Origin: Effrenium voratum
Taxonomy: Eukaryota; Sar; Dinophyceae; Suessiales; Symbiodiniaceae
Reading direction: 5' to 3'
Length of the DNA stretch: 64,000 nucleotides
NCBI GenBank assembly: GCA_963377175.1
Contig: CAUJNA010000835.1
Span: forward strand, 619,501-683,500
Of the stretch, positions 1 to 9,056 are shown in pieces. Numbering within the stretch: position 1 is the first letter of the stretch; every line of letters starts with the position of its first letter. A program made the position numbers and the translations under genes. A model generated the notes under the pieces. It did not search any database. It had not been told where the DNA came from and saw only the letters and a list, made by a program, of their open reading frames with translations.

Positions 1-237
1 AACTATTGTCTGCAACGTGTATAGGATTAGATATTCGTACAATACATCCTCGGGTTTTCGCCTCACGAAGAAGGAAAGCATTATTGGTAGGGTCCGCCGT
101 AGCGCATGTTCTTTCTTGAAGAGGTCCTGATTGGCATTGATCTCGTTGTTTTCCCAACAAAGTCCGTATTTCAATCTGAACCACACAAGACTTTGAACGG
201 CGTGCGTGCGAGGTTCTCACAGAAAAGCTACAAGCAC

Positions 238-312
238 CTGCATGCCCATCCTGAAGCAATCGGCCCATCTCCGTTGCGGCACCCCCAACAACTGATTCCC
301 CATAGGCACGCT
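238..312 (-). CDS. Possible further cyclophilin exon
   Basis: Downstream of the fourth cyclophilin exon the minus strand stays open and reads AYGESVVGGAATEMGRLLQD, ending CATGCAG before GTGCTTG, a good GT donor. The position and the YGESVVGG string would suit the segment after the conserved GPNTR region, where cyclophilins read PFGEVV. The acceptor near 312 is not convincing. It may be an exon of the same gene, or chance. Confidence 0.3.
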
Positions 313-418
313 TGTTTTGTCTCAATCCATGTTTACAGCCCTTGCAGAGAGAAAAGTGAGCCTGTCATTGGCCTCTTGGCAGCGGAGCGGCTGCCATCTT
401 CCCCCCCTGTGACAACGC

Positions 419-1336
419 ATGTTGGCCAAGGCACCCAGAAAAAGGCAAAGCTGCTGAGTTCGTGTGTTCGGCCCAGCGGCGGCAAAACCAACAGTGCCTG
501 GCAGCTACAACAGACATTGCAGATTTTCAGGACTGAGAGTGACTGAGTCGCGAATACAGGATCAATGCCGAAATTTGTCCGCCTGCTCGGAGAATCTCAT
601 TCAGCAAACAAACAGCAACTAGGAAGGCGACTGAAAGGGCAAGCAAATCACATGTGCCACTGCCTTCGAGATATGGCACGCCAGCAAGGGCGTCATCTGG
701 AATCATTGTGTAAGCCTTCTTGCGGTTGGGATTCGCCTGGAGCATGGAGCAAGGACGTCGGCCGACTTCGGTGTCGCATTCAGCCGAGTAACAATCCCAA
801 ACTGAATCAGGAAGTTGGGTACACCACGGTAGATCGCCAGGTCCTGCCACTTCAAATCACGCCAATCAAAATGCCAAGACTGGAGCCTATAACATTAAAC
901 CACCTGGATTGGTATGACCTGGTAGGATGCAATGACCTGACTAAACCTCCTAAGTCCTCAAGTGGCTTCATACACTTCATATCTGCCATGTTGGGATCGT
1001 GTTGGCATTCATAGCCCACAGACTCAGCACAAACAAGATCAAACTCCCAAATCAGAAGCGCATTCAATCGGTTCTAGCAAGCAAATGTCCAACGCGCAAC
1101 TACCTAGCCTTAAAGAAGCCATCATCCACCAATTCCAGCATTCGCCGCACGCCATTTGGGGACCAGCTTGGCACCAGCTTCAGCACGATCTGCCCCTTGG
1201 TGGTATCTAAGCGTACCTGCACCAAGTGGGTTTCCAGTTCTCTGTTTCCACCACTCCGCGACATCACAAATGCTTGCACTTTGGCATGTTGGGCGCTTGC
1301 CTTGACAACGTCAGGGCCGTTAAGATCCTTCTCCAC
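419..1336 (-). CDS. Cyclophilin-type peptidyl-prolyl cis-trans isomerase gene, partial, at least four exons
   Basis: The enzyme would catalyse proline cis-trans isomerisation in protein folding. I see four minus-strand exons: about 1336-1109 (LDTTKGQIVLKLVP, then ELVDDGFFK), 843-793 (DLAIYRGVPNFLIQFGI), 736-664 (KAYTMIPDDALAGVPYLE) and 497 to about 419 (GTVGFAAAGPNTRTQQLCLF). Joined in order they follow the cyclophilin core: TTKG, gFF, the VPNFLIQFG barrel strand, the IPDD loop and the aGPNTR segment. Introns: 1108-844 (GC-AG), 792-737 (GT-AG, 56 nt) and 663-498 (GC-AG). Two of three start with GC and keep AG|G at both borders, a dinoflagellate habit. The first exon's start is uncertain: GTG at 1336 follows a near in-frame TGA, so an upstream exon probably joins there. 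The highly conserved FxF.R catalytic segment of classical cyclophilins is not obvious (DLAIYRGVPNF takes its place), so this may be a divergent paralogue. The family call is strong; exact borders are inferred. Confidence 0.75.
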
Positions 1337-2039
1337 ATCCTCTCACGTCTTCTGCAAAAAATAATGCACTCTCTTGCATCCTCCGAATGCCCTCCAAGCC
1401 CCCCTATTCAGACGTAGGCTATTTTGGTCGGTATCGTACACATGCCACCAACTGACAAGCACCCGCCGCCACAGGCACACAATTCAATCGTGAACAGGTT
1501 CAATGCCGATGAATCACCTTCCAGGACATTCACTAGGCTGGGAGGGGTTTGATGTGGCAACAAAAACAGCCAGTCCCAAGGCCGCTGCAGGCACGTTTGA
1601 TCAGGATAAATGTCTGAGTCGCTTTTAAGCGCCACTCCTGCCTTCTCACCATTGGTCGTGATCAGTGCGGCCGTGTATGTTGAATCATTTAGGCGAATAT
1701 GCTGATTGCTTTCCCGTTGCAGACCTTTCACAACAAGCACTCCGTCCTCCGCGGATTTCTTCTGGGGAGGTCCTGGCAAGTGATTCATGGCACGCTCTCG
1801 GCTAACTTCACACATCTGCCATATGGCACCAGGCCAGCGAAGGTACTAGAGTTGCATTTGAGACCATGCTTGGCTGCCAGCAAAAAAATAGCATGCATTA
1901 TTGCTTCGAAACAAACAACAAACTTTGCGAGTAAACCAGCCTGGTCTGACAATGTTCTTGAAGACCCAGTTGTCTTCAGAGTTCTTGATCAGATGGATCT
2001 GGTCCTCATTTCACTGTCGGGCTCATGCTCCATACACTA
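1337..2039. other. No confident gene; possible upstream exon
   Basis: The minus-strand frame 1815-1408 is open and contains SAEDGVLVVKGLQRESNQH and ALITTNGEKAGVALKSD, which read like protein. It lies upstream of the cyclophilin exons, so it could be an earlier exon of that gene. I recognise no family. The T-rich stretch ending gcag near 1353 is a plausible acceptor for the first recognised exon. Confidence 0.3.
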
Positions 2040-2440
2040 AAGAGAAAGAGAGAGAGAGAGAGGGAGAGAAAAAGTAAAGGAGAAAATAAAGATAAACAAA
2101 CCAAAGGACAGGGAAAGAAAAGGAGAAAGAGAAAGAGAAGGAGACAGAAAAACAGAAGGAACATATAAACAGAGAGGAACAGAGAAAGAGACGGATGAAG
2201 AGAAAAAAAAATCAGAGAAAGATAATCCAAGAAAAAAACCAAGAGAAAGAGAGGGACACAAATAACAGGCAAGACAAAGATAAGAAGAAGAGAAAGTGGA
2301 GGAGACAGGAACAGAGAAAGATAGAGATCAAGAGAAACGAACCAGAGAAGGAGAAGAAAATAACAACAGAAATAGAAAGAGAAAGATCGAAAGAACAAGC
2401 GACGGAGAAGGAGAACAAGAAACAGAAGACATATCTTTTA
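2040..2440. repeat. Purine-rich (GA/GAAA) low-complexity tract
   Basis: About 400 bp of almost pure A and G on the plus strand (gagaaagagag variants). A similar shorter tract lies at 2921-3005. Open frames through it encode only Lys/Glu/Arg or Ser/Leu/Phe runs and are not genes. Confidence 0.9.
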
Positions 2441-4163
2441 AAGGCTCCTCCAGGACCCTCTCTGAACGAAGACGCCCCTGTCCGGCCCAAAGTTCTGAAA
2501 AATACCAAACGACTGAAAATTAAAGAACCAAGGCTATTGCCAATACTTTTGCCAATACCAACTCCTTTCATAGTCTCAAGGGTTGCCATTCCAGAATTAG
2601 ATAAATGAAACAGCAAATTTATTATTACAATTTGCTTTAAACAACAAGGTTTGGCAAGCTCGTAAAGGGTACCCCCCTTCAAGGCTGCCCCCCCCAAGCA
2701 ACACCAAAAACCCGCTGATTCATCAAGTCCCTCTCCAGCCCTGGAAAATAAGAAAATGCAACTTCCTTCAACTTTCCTATTGGAGTCCTATTGGGCAGAG
2801 AGGGGTCCACACAAAAAGGACCGGAAAGGACTGGCCAGGTCCGGATTGATCCCAAACCTTGTCGACCTTGAGGGGGAAGGGGGCTGGTTTACTAATCAAG
2901 TTCCAACATTAAGAGAAAACACAAAGAGGAGACAAAGAAAGAAGAGGAAAGGAAGCGAAATAGAAAGAGAGAAAGAGAGAGAGAGAGAGAGAGACAGACA
3001 TTAAAAAAAAGAGCGCGAACAAGAACGAGAAAAAGAGCGAAAGCAAACTACCTACAATTTGTTTTTGATTGAAACTTATCCCCCAGCTCTGCTGGACTTT
3101 TTTGCTAGTAGTCATTGAGTAATACTGCTGCTCAAGTATATAATACTGGTGGGTGTAGTAGCACCATCAGTTTGAGCATTGCTTCCTCTAGTCTGGAATC
3201 GGTTTTATATTAGTTAATTGGTGTCTTTTTAGTAGCACGTTTACCTTAGACTAGTCATAGCAGCGAATCAACATTAGTTTGCTTGCTGGCAAAGCCCAGT
3301 TCTCGAGATGCCGGCGGCCGCTTTAAGGTTGCCCAGTTCTTTTTCCTTCCAGGAAGGGCTTTCCTGGATCGAACTTGTACCGCCAATCAGTGGATGCATG
3401 TTGACATTTTGGGAAGATCCACAAGGGCCAAGATTACTTTGGTGTCGGTTTAGCATCGCTGCTTCAGGCACATGAGTGCCAAGCTGTTGTTCTTGCAGTA
3501 TTTGATGAACTCAGCCGTGTTGTAGCATCAAATACCAAGTATTGCTGCTGAGTTGAGTAGCAGTGTCTCTTTAGGCATTCCTGCTTTTAGTTTTGAATCG
3601 GTGTTGTGTATATGTGTTTGGTATTCCTAGTCTATCAACAATTGAGACATACTTCAGCAGGAGTTTATGTTCAGCCTTGTGCAGCCAATAAAGTGAAACA
3701 ACAATCAAAACAATTGGAACAAGGGCACGTTTTGGGGCGGAACAGTAAGAAAAGGCGATGTTTCTTTTTTATGTTCCCATTCAACACAATAAGGTCAGAC
3801 ATAAACTTGTGGACCCGTGAAAGGTACAAAGTAATTCTAGCTGAAGTAAAACATGCCTCACTCTTGGCAGTTGTGTGGGGGAAAAACAACAACAACATAA
3901 ACCTCCTAAAGTAAACAAGCAAAACAAGAGTCGCGCATTTGGGAGTTTTACTTACTACATTTCATGGAACCAAAAGTGCTACTTGTTTTATTTGCTGTTT
4001 GCGTCTTCTCATTTGTTACTTCCTTTATTTTCCTCCGTGAAAGTGCAAAGCAAAACAAACAATTAAAACATTGGGGCCCATGAAAAGTACAAGTAAAACT
4101 GCCTGAAGTAAAAATAAACTAGTTTTACTTTTGAAAGCAACAAACAAAGTAAAACTGCCGAAG
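2441..4163. other. Unassigned sequence with short A-rich repeats
   Basis: I find no gene. The stretch holds a second GA tract (2921-3005) and several near-copies of gaagtaaaac between 3840 and 4163. Two diverged copies of a ~45-bp segment beginning with gtgaaaggtacaaagtaa or atgaaaagtacaagtaa are visible at about 3816 and 4080. Confidence 0.5.
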
Positions 4164-4173
4164 TAAAACAAGG

Positions 4174-4368
4174 TCACGGCGACGTTAGCCACGCGGGCAC
4201 ACCCCCTCGGTTTGCTGCTTTGAGGATCTCTGGAACCTTACGCCACAGGTCCGGCCCAGCATTGTATCTGAATTGGAAGCTGTACGCCCACTGCCACACC
4301 TGCGGGTTCAGCAGGCCAGACGTAGCACTCTTAGTGCTTATCTGGCTGGGCATGAAGTCTTTACACAT
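4174..4368 (-). CDS. Short open frame of 64 codons at the left end of the transposon
   Basis: The frame reads LLNPQVWQWAYSFQFRYNAG and then DLWRKVPEILKAANRGGVPAWL, stopping at a TGA (4176-4174) made by the outermost TIR bases. Its composition resembles a real C-terminal exon and not a repeat. It could be a captured host exon or the tail of a lost transposase. No family is recognised. Confidence 0.3.
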   Translation of the reverse strand: MCKDFMPSQISTKSATSGLLNPQVWQWAYSFQFRYNAGPDLWRKVPEILKAANRGGVPAWLTSP

Positions 4369-4384
4369 CCCCCAACATCTATCT

Positions 4385-5095
4385 AGGTGTGCTTATCATT
4401 TGGGTGCGCTTATCACACACGCGTGTGTGCGCAGTGCTGCGCGGGTGCATTTGAGCGGGTGTGCTTATCATTTGGCTGGCGTGTGTGCAGTGCTGTGTGG
4501 GTGCACTTGAGCGGGTGTGCTTATCATTTGGCTGGCGTGTGTGCAGTGCTGTGCGGGTGCACTTGAGCGGGTGTGCTTATCATTTGGCTGGCGTGTGTGC
4601 AGTGCTGCGCGGGTGCACTTGAGCGGGTGTGCTTATCATTTGGCAGGCGTGTGTGCAGTGCTGCGCGGGTGCACTTGAGCGGGTGTCATTTGGCTGGCGT
4701 GTGTGCAGCGCTGTGCGGGTGCACTTGAGCGGGTGCGCTTATCATTTGGCTGGCGTGTGTGCAGTGCTGCGCGGGTGCACTTGAGCGGGTGTGCTTTATC
4801 ATTTGGCTGGCGTGTGCGCAGTGCTGTGCGGGTGCACTTGAGCGGGTGTGCTTATCATTGGGCTGGTTTGCAGTGTGTGCAGGGTGCACTTGAGCGGTTG
4901 TGCTTCTCATTTGGCTGGCGTGTGTGCAGCGCTGTGCGGGTGCACTTGAGCGGGTGTGCTTCTCATTTGGCTGGCGTGTGTGCAGCGCTGTGCGGGTGCA
5001 CTTGAGCGGTGTGCTTATCATTTGGCTGGCGTGTGTGCAGTGCTGTGCGGGTGCACTTGAGCGGGTGTGCTTATCATTTGGCTGGTTTTGTGCTC
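4385..5095. repeat. Tandem array of a 56-bp unit, about 12-13 copies
   Basis: The unit contains gcgggtgcacttgagcggg, then gtgcttatcatttggctggc, then gtgtgtgcagtgctgt. The period is 56 bp, with occasional 1-bp indels and one truncated unit near 4680. Because 56 is not a multiple of three, frames rotate every unit and the long open frames on both strands are not credible as proteins. Units at 4860-4890 are the most diverged. Confidence 0.95.
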
Positions 5096-5140
5096 AGGGT
5101 TTGGGGCTTAAGGTTTAGGATTTACGGCGCAGCTGTTGGC

Positions 5141-5440
5141 GGTAAACGCGGCCTGCCGCTGGCGGAAAATATGACTCGAAGTCAAGAGTGCTACGAGCGC
5201 TCTTGCGAAGGTGACACTCAACGCGACCTGCCACTGGCGGAAACTATAAATCGTAGTCAAGGGCGCTGCGAGCGCTCTTGCGCGGGTGTTGGTAAACGCG
5301 ACCTGCCACTGGCGGTAAATATAAACCGTAGTCAAGCGTGCTACGAGCGCTCTTGCGCGGGTGGCGGTAAACGCGACCTGCCACTGGCGGTACATATGAA
5401 TCGAAGTCAAGCGTGCTACGTCAGCTTGTTTGTGAAGAAG
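5141..5440. repeat. Tandem array of a 75-bp unit, four copies, frame-preserving
   Basis: The acgcg(a/g)cctgcc word recurs at 5146, 5221, 5296 and 5371, an exact 75-bp spacing. On the plus strand each unit gives a 25-residue repeat containing KRDLPLAVNINRSQACYERS; on the minus strand it gives YRQWQVAFTATRARALVARL. Both frames are open across all four units, so the sequence does not tell which strand, if any, is translated. Confidence 0.9.
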
Positions 5441-5494
5441 TCATGAACATGAAAAAACAAAGGATCCTCCCGCGTGTCTAACGTCGCCGTGAGC

Positions 5495-5856
5495 TAAAAC
5501 AACTACACGCATCTACAGTTACAAACTTTAGTCACATCAATTTGTGAAAACCTGGTACGTGCTGATTTGGAGCAGTCGATACGACCGCGTCACAGCAAGG
5601 TCACATCAATTCCATTGCCCTTATGCGGAGAGCAATGTGTTTGAGCTGCGGAAGTTGTTGCGCAAACGCATGCTCTCCATAGAAACTTGATGTTCGATCG
5701 CTGGGACTCACTCACGCAAGGATCTGCAGGAAAACAGCGGGGAATAAAGATATTAAATCATTGGCAATACGAATCAAGCAAGGCCTTTGCTCATGAATGG
5801 GGTGATGGAATGTGACAACCCTGACTGGGTGATGTCAATCATGGTTGCCTGGACTG
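5495..5856. other. No feature seen
   Basis: After the transposon's right-hand target duplication there is about 350 bp of ordinary-looking algal sequence without a convincing exon, repeat or RNA. Confidence 0.5.
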
Positions 5857-6007
5857 TCAGAACCGTTGAAGGGAAAACGCTGTAAGCTGAACAACAACGG
5901 TGGCATTGCCAAGCCCAAAGCCTCCACCGACATTCAGCCATGTGGCGCCAGGCAAGACCTCGGGCGGCATGGGCAGCTGCAGCACCTTCTTGTCCGGCGC
6001 TGTCAGC
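5857..6007 (-). CDS. Terminal exon of an unidentified algal gene, cut by the junction
   Basis: Read on the minus strand, a pyrimidine-rich stretch gtttcccgttgcag ends at 6008. It is followed by an open frame reading LTAPDKKVLQLPMPPEVLPG, then TWLNVGGGFGLGNATVVVQL, and stopping at TGA 5859-5857. Composition and the acceptor suggest a genuine last exon. No family is recognised. The upstream part of the gene would lie beyond 6,060, where the sequence is bacterial, so the gene is interrupted by the chimeric junction. Confidence 0.45.
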
Positions 6008-6045
6008 CTGCAACGGGAAACAGTCACCGCTGCACCCGGAGCGGC

Positions 6046-6070
6046 CAATCCGGCCAAGCGTCTGCGTGTG
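6046..6070. other. Junction between algal and bacterial sequence, without N gap
   Basis: To the left are an algal minus-strand exon and its acceptor (to about 6020). To the right, from codon GTC at 6070, the plus strand reads VPDSCRMIVDRRF, an internal motif of M20 peptidases. The join is therefore mid-gene on both sides. No gap marks it and no repeat or tRNA is visible at it. Confidence 0.8.
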
Positions 6071-6495
6071 TCCCCGACAGTTGCCGGATGATTGTTGACC
6101 GACGTTTCCTGCTGGAAGAGAACATTGATGAGGTACAGGCGGAATTTCTCCAGGTATTGAAGGATGTTGAGAACAAACGGGCGTCATTCAGGTATGATGT
6201 CCGGGAGTTGCACCGGGTCCTGCCGACGATGACCGACAAGGAAGCGCCGGTTGTCAGGACAGTTGCCAGGGCAATCGAGGAAACGCTTGGAAAAGAGGCG
6301 GAATATGTCGTGAGTCCGGGAACTTACGACCAGAAACATATCGACCGGATCGGGAAACTGAAAAACTGCATCGCCTATGGTCCGGGAATTCTGGATCTTG
6401 CACACAAACCGGATGAATATGTTGGTGTGGAAGACATGCTCGATTCTGCGAAGGTCATGGGCCGGTCGCTGATCGAGCTACTGGCACAGCCGTGA
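6070..6495 (+). CDS. M20-family peptidase (ArgE/DapE-like), C-terminal 141 residues only
   Basis: M20 enzymes are metal-dependent amidohydrolases acting on N-acyl amino acids or dipeptides. The preserved part starts at VPDSCRMIVDRRF (end of the dimerisation-domain entry), runs through the lid region, and ends with the conserved tail YGPGILDLAHKPDEYVGVED, whose His is the last zinc ligand in this family. The N-terminal two thirds, with the other metal ligands, are missing because the gene is cut at the junction. The TGA (6493-6495) lies just before the ABC binding-protein gene. That suggests the peptidase hydrolysed what the importer brings in. The open frame continues leftwards to 5845, but that part has no M20 character. 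Confidence 0.85.
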   Translation, partial: VPDSCRMIVDRRFLLEENIDEVQAEFLQVLKDVENKRASFRYDVRELHRVLPTMTDKEAPVVRTVARAIEETLGKEAEYVVSPGTYDQKHIDRIGKLKNCIAYGPGILDLAHKPDEYVGVEDMLDSAKVMGRSLIELLAQP

Positions 6496-6524
6496 AAAGG
6501 CGGCGTCGAAAGATGGGGAGAGCT

Positions 6525-8009
6525 ATGCGTTTGAACAAGTTTGGGAGTGGGTTGATCAGCGTCCTTGCACTGGCCGCGAGCATCGGTATGGCGGAAGCCA
6601 AAAGCGACATCATCGTTGCGATGCAGCTCGAACCGCCACATCTGGATCCAACCGGTGCTGCTGCCGGAGCCATCGTTTCGGTACTTTATTCGAATGTGTT
6701 TGAAGGCCTCACGCGCTTTGGCCCCGACGGCTCGGTCAATCCGGGACTGGCCGAAAGCTGGACTATTTCGGACGACGGCAAAACCTACACATTCAAGCTG
6801 CATGAAGGCGTCACGTTCCACGACGGATCTGACATGACCGCGGAGGATGTGAAGTTCAGCCTCGACCGCGCGCGCGCCGACGACAGCGCCAATGCCCAGA
6901 AGGCACTTTTCGCCGGTATCGAGAATGTCGAGGTAGTCGATCCGCAGACTGTCGCGGTGACGCTGAAGGAAGCCAACAGTAGCTTCCTGTTCAACCTGGC
7001 GTGGGGCGACGCGGTAATCGTTGCCCCGGAAACGGTCGCCGACATCAAGACCAACCCGGTCGGAACCGGTGCTTTCAAGTTCTCCGACTGGGTGCAGGGA
7101 GACCGGATCGACCTGGAAAGGAACCCGGATTACTGGGGAACGCCGGCAAAGCTCGACAATGTCACATTCAAGTTCATCTCCGACCCGACGGCGGCGTTTG
7201 CCGCGGTAATGGCCGAGGACGTCAATGCCTTTGTCGGTTTTCCTGCGCCGGAAAACCTGCCGCAGTTCGAGGCTGATCCGAGATTCCAGGTGCTCGTCGG
7301 TTCGACCGAGGGCGAAACAATCCTGGCGATGAACAACAAGCTGCCACCGCTTGACAACGTCAAGGTCCGGGAAGCCATCGCGCACGCGATTGACCGGCAG
7401 GCGATCATCGACGGTGCGATGTTCGGCTATGGCACACCGATCGGAACGCACTTCGCCCCGCACAATCCGGACTATGTCGATCTGACGGGATCAAGCCAGT
7501 ATGATCCGGAGCTTTCGAAAAAACTCCTGGCCGAGGCCGGGTTTCCCGACGGCTTTGAAACAACGCTCAAACTCCCACCACCCTCATATGCGCGCCGGGG
7601 CGGTGAAATCATTGCCTCTCAGCTCAGGGCGATTGGCATCGAGACGGAGATAACAAACCTGGAATGGGCGCAATGGCTAGAACAGGTATTCCGGGGCAAG
7701 GATTATGGACTGACCATCGTCAGCCATACCGAACCGATGGATATCGGCATCTATGCGCGTCCGGACTATTATTTCCAGTACGGCACTCCGGAATTCCAGA
7801 AACTGTTCGCAGCAATCACCAGTGAAAACGATCCGGAAAAGCGCTCTGCGCTCCTGAAAGATGCGCAGGAGACGATCGCCGCGGATTACGTGAACGCCTA
7901 CCTGTTCCAGCTGGCCTTTCCGACGGTTGCCGATGCTCGGATCAAGGGGCTCTGGAAAAACCAGCCGACGCAGGCAACAGACCTGACTGCCGTCTCCTGG
8001 GAAGAGTGA
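6525..8009 (+). CDS. ABC importer periplasmic binding protein, SBP family 5 (Dpp/Opp/opine type)
   Basis: This protein captures peptides, opines or similar ligands in the periplasm and delivers them to the permeases encoded next. I chose ATG 6525 because ggggagag precedes it and the product then starts with a clean signal peptide, MRLNKFGSGLISVLALAASI, cleaved after AEA. The mature protein (about 470 residues) shows family-5 landmarks: YSNVFEGLTRFGPDGSV.PGLAESW near the N-terminus, DGKTYTFKLHEGVTFHDG, DVKFSLDRA, NPVGTGAFKF and NPDYWG. An earlier in-frame GTG (6492) overlaps the peptidase stop but would add an Arg/Lys-rich leader. There is no lipobox cysteine, as is usual for Gram-negative members. 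The ligand cannot be read from sequence; the linked M20 peptidase favours peptides or N-acyl amino acids. Confidence 0.93.
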   Translation: MRLNKFGSGLISVLALAASIGMAEAKSDIIVAMQLEPPHLDPTGAAAGAIVSVLYSNVFEGLTRFGPDGSVNPGLAESWTISDDGKTYTFKLHEGVTFHDGSDMTAEDVKFSLDRARADDSANAQKALFAGIENVEVVDPQTVAVTLKEANSSFLFNLAWGDAVIVAPETVADIKTNPVGTGAFKFSDWVQGDRIDLERNPDYWGTPAKLDNVTFKFISDPTAAFAAVMAEDVNAFVGFPAPENLPQFEADPRFQVLVGSTEGETILAMNNKLPPLDNVKVREAIAHAIDRQAIIDGAMFGYGTPIGTHFAPHNPDYVDLTGSSQYDPELSKKLLAEAGFPDGFETTLKLPPPSYARRGGEIIASQLRAIGIETEITNLEWAQWLEQVFRGKDYGLTIVSHTEPMDIGIYARPDYYFQYGTPEFQKLFAAITSENDPEKRSALLKDAQETIAADYVNAYLFQLAFPTVADARIKGLWKNQPTQATDLTAVSWEE

Positions 8010-8023
8010 CGCCTTGACACATG

Positions 8024-8050
8024 GGCGTCCGCTCCAGGTGGGCGCCTTTT
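8024..8050 (+). terminator. Attenuating hairpin after the binding-protein gene
   Basis: ggcgtcc (8024-8030) pairs with gggcgcc (8040-8046) as a 7-bp stem including one G-T pair, followed by tttta. It lies between the binding-protein gene and the permeases. Such partial terminators commonly lower expression of membrane components relative to the binding protein. Confidence 0.5.
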
Positions 8051-8108
8051 ATGCTCCTTCATCTTTTCTGTCCCGGAGACAACCTGCCGATAGGCGCGCG
8101 ACCGGCTC

Positions 8109-9056
8109 ATGCTGCAATATTTCCTGAAACGCCTGCTGTCTCTTGGGTTGAGCCTCGTGGCTGCATCCATCGTGATTTTCCTGGCCCTCGAAGTCGTGCC
8201 CGGAGACCCTGCCGCGTACATGCTTGGCATCAACGCACAGGAAGACACGCTGAATGCCCTGCGGGAACAGCTTGGTCTGAACGGTACGATCCTCCAGCGC
8301 TATCTGTCCTGGGCCGGCGGTCTGCTCGTCGGTGATTTCGGCACGTCCTACACCTACAGGATACCGGTGGCGGAATTGATTGGTGAACGTTTGTGGGTAT
8401 CGCTGCCGCTTGCACTCTATGCCCTGACGCTCAGCACGATGATCGCCTTTCCGGCCGGAATCTGGGCGGCTTCCAGGCGCGGTTCCTATGTGGACACAGG
8501 CGTGATGGGGGTGACCCAGCTTGGTGTGGCGATCCCGAATTTCTGGTTCGCCATGCTGATGGTGCTGGTCTTCGCGATCAATCTGCGCTGGTTTTCCGCA
8601 GGCGGCTTTCCAGGCTGGGACGAAGGTGTGCTTGCAGGTCTCAAAGCTCTGACTTTGCCTGCGGTTGCGCTTGCGCTGCCGCAGGCAAGCATTCTGACAC
8701 GCGTTATGCGCTCCAGTCTGCTCGATACGCTCGGGGAGGATTTCATACGCTCCGCCCGGGCAAAGGGGCTCACAAGAGGTCAGGCAATGTGGCGCCATGC
8801 CTTGCGCAATGCGTTGATCCCGGTCCTCACCATCATGGGGCTCCAGTTCTCGTTCCTGCTGGCCGGCGCGATCATTATCGAGAATGTCTTTTATCTGCCC
8901 GGTCTTGGTCGCCTGGTCTTTCAGGCGATCAGTTCCCGCGATCTGATTGTCGTCGAAAGCGTGGTGATGCTTCTGGTCTTTGCTGTCATCCTCGTCAATT
9001 TTTCCGTCGACCTCGCCTACGCGCTTGTCGATCCGCGCTTGCGGGGTCGGCGATGA
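8109..9056 (+). CDS. ABC importer permease, DppB/OppB type
   Basis: This is one of the two inner-membrane channel subunits of the importer. The 315-residue product begins MLQYFLKRLLSLGLSLVAAS with the first membrane segment, and has the family's typical length and layout of about six helices. The coupling (EAA) motif that contacts the ATPase reads DFIRSARAKGLTRGQAMWRH, followed by ALRNALIPVLTIMG, both very typical. The stop overlaps the next start as ATGA, indicating translational coupling with the second permease. Confidence 0.93.
   Translation: MLQYFLKRLLSLGLSLVAASIVIFLALEVVPGDPAAYMLGINAQEDTLNALREQLGLNGTILQRYLSWAGGLLVGDFGTSYTYRIPVAELIGERLWVSLPLALYALTLSTMIAFPAGIWAASRRGSYVDTGVMGVTQLGVAIPNFWFAMLMVLVFAINLRWFSAGGFPGWDEGVLAGLKALTLPAVALALPQASILTRVMRSSLLDTLGEDFIRSARAKGLTRGQAMWRHALRNALIPVLTIMGLQFSFLLAGAIIIENVFYLPGLGRLVFQAISSRDLIVVESVVMLLVFAVILVNFSVDLAYALVDPRLRGRR

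Larger units (their letters stand above)
4172..5494. mobile_element. 1.32-kb DNA transposon with TIRs and an 8-bp target-site duplication
   Basis: The ends are inverted copies: 4172-4197 and the reverse complement of 5469-5494 agree at 24 of 26 positions. The core is TCACGGCGACGTTAG followed by (C/A)CACGCGGG. The element is flanked by perfect 8-bp direct repeats TAAAACAA at 4164-4171 and 5495-5502, the footprint of cut-and-paste insertion. Eight-base duplications are typical of hAT, P and some Merlin-like elements; the TIR matches no family I can name. No transposase is present, so it is non-autonomous. The interior is mostly two unrelated tandem arrays (56-bp and 75-bp units). A short minus-strand frame ends inside the left TIR. 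Confidence 0.85.

Noticed and set aside
2006..2697. Open frames rich in Lys/Glu or Ser/Leu/Phe
   Set aside because: They are translations of the GA-rich tract.
4385..5095. Possible CRISPR array
   Set aside because: The whole 56-bp unit is repeated; there are no variable spacers between conserved repeats, and it lies inside a eukaryotic transposon.
6492..6524. GTG start for the ABC binding protein at 6492
   Set aside because: It would place a basic leader before the signal peptide; ATG 6525 has the ribosome site.
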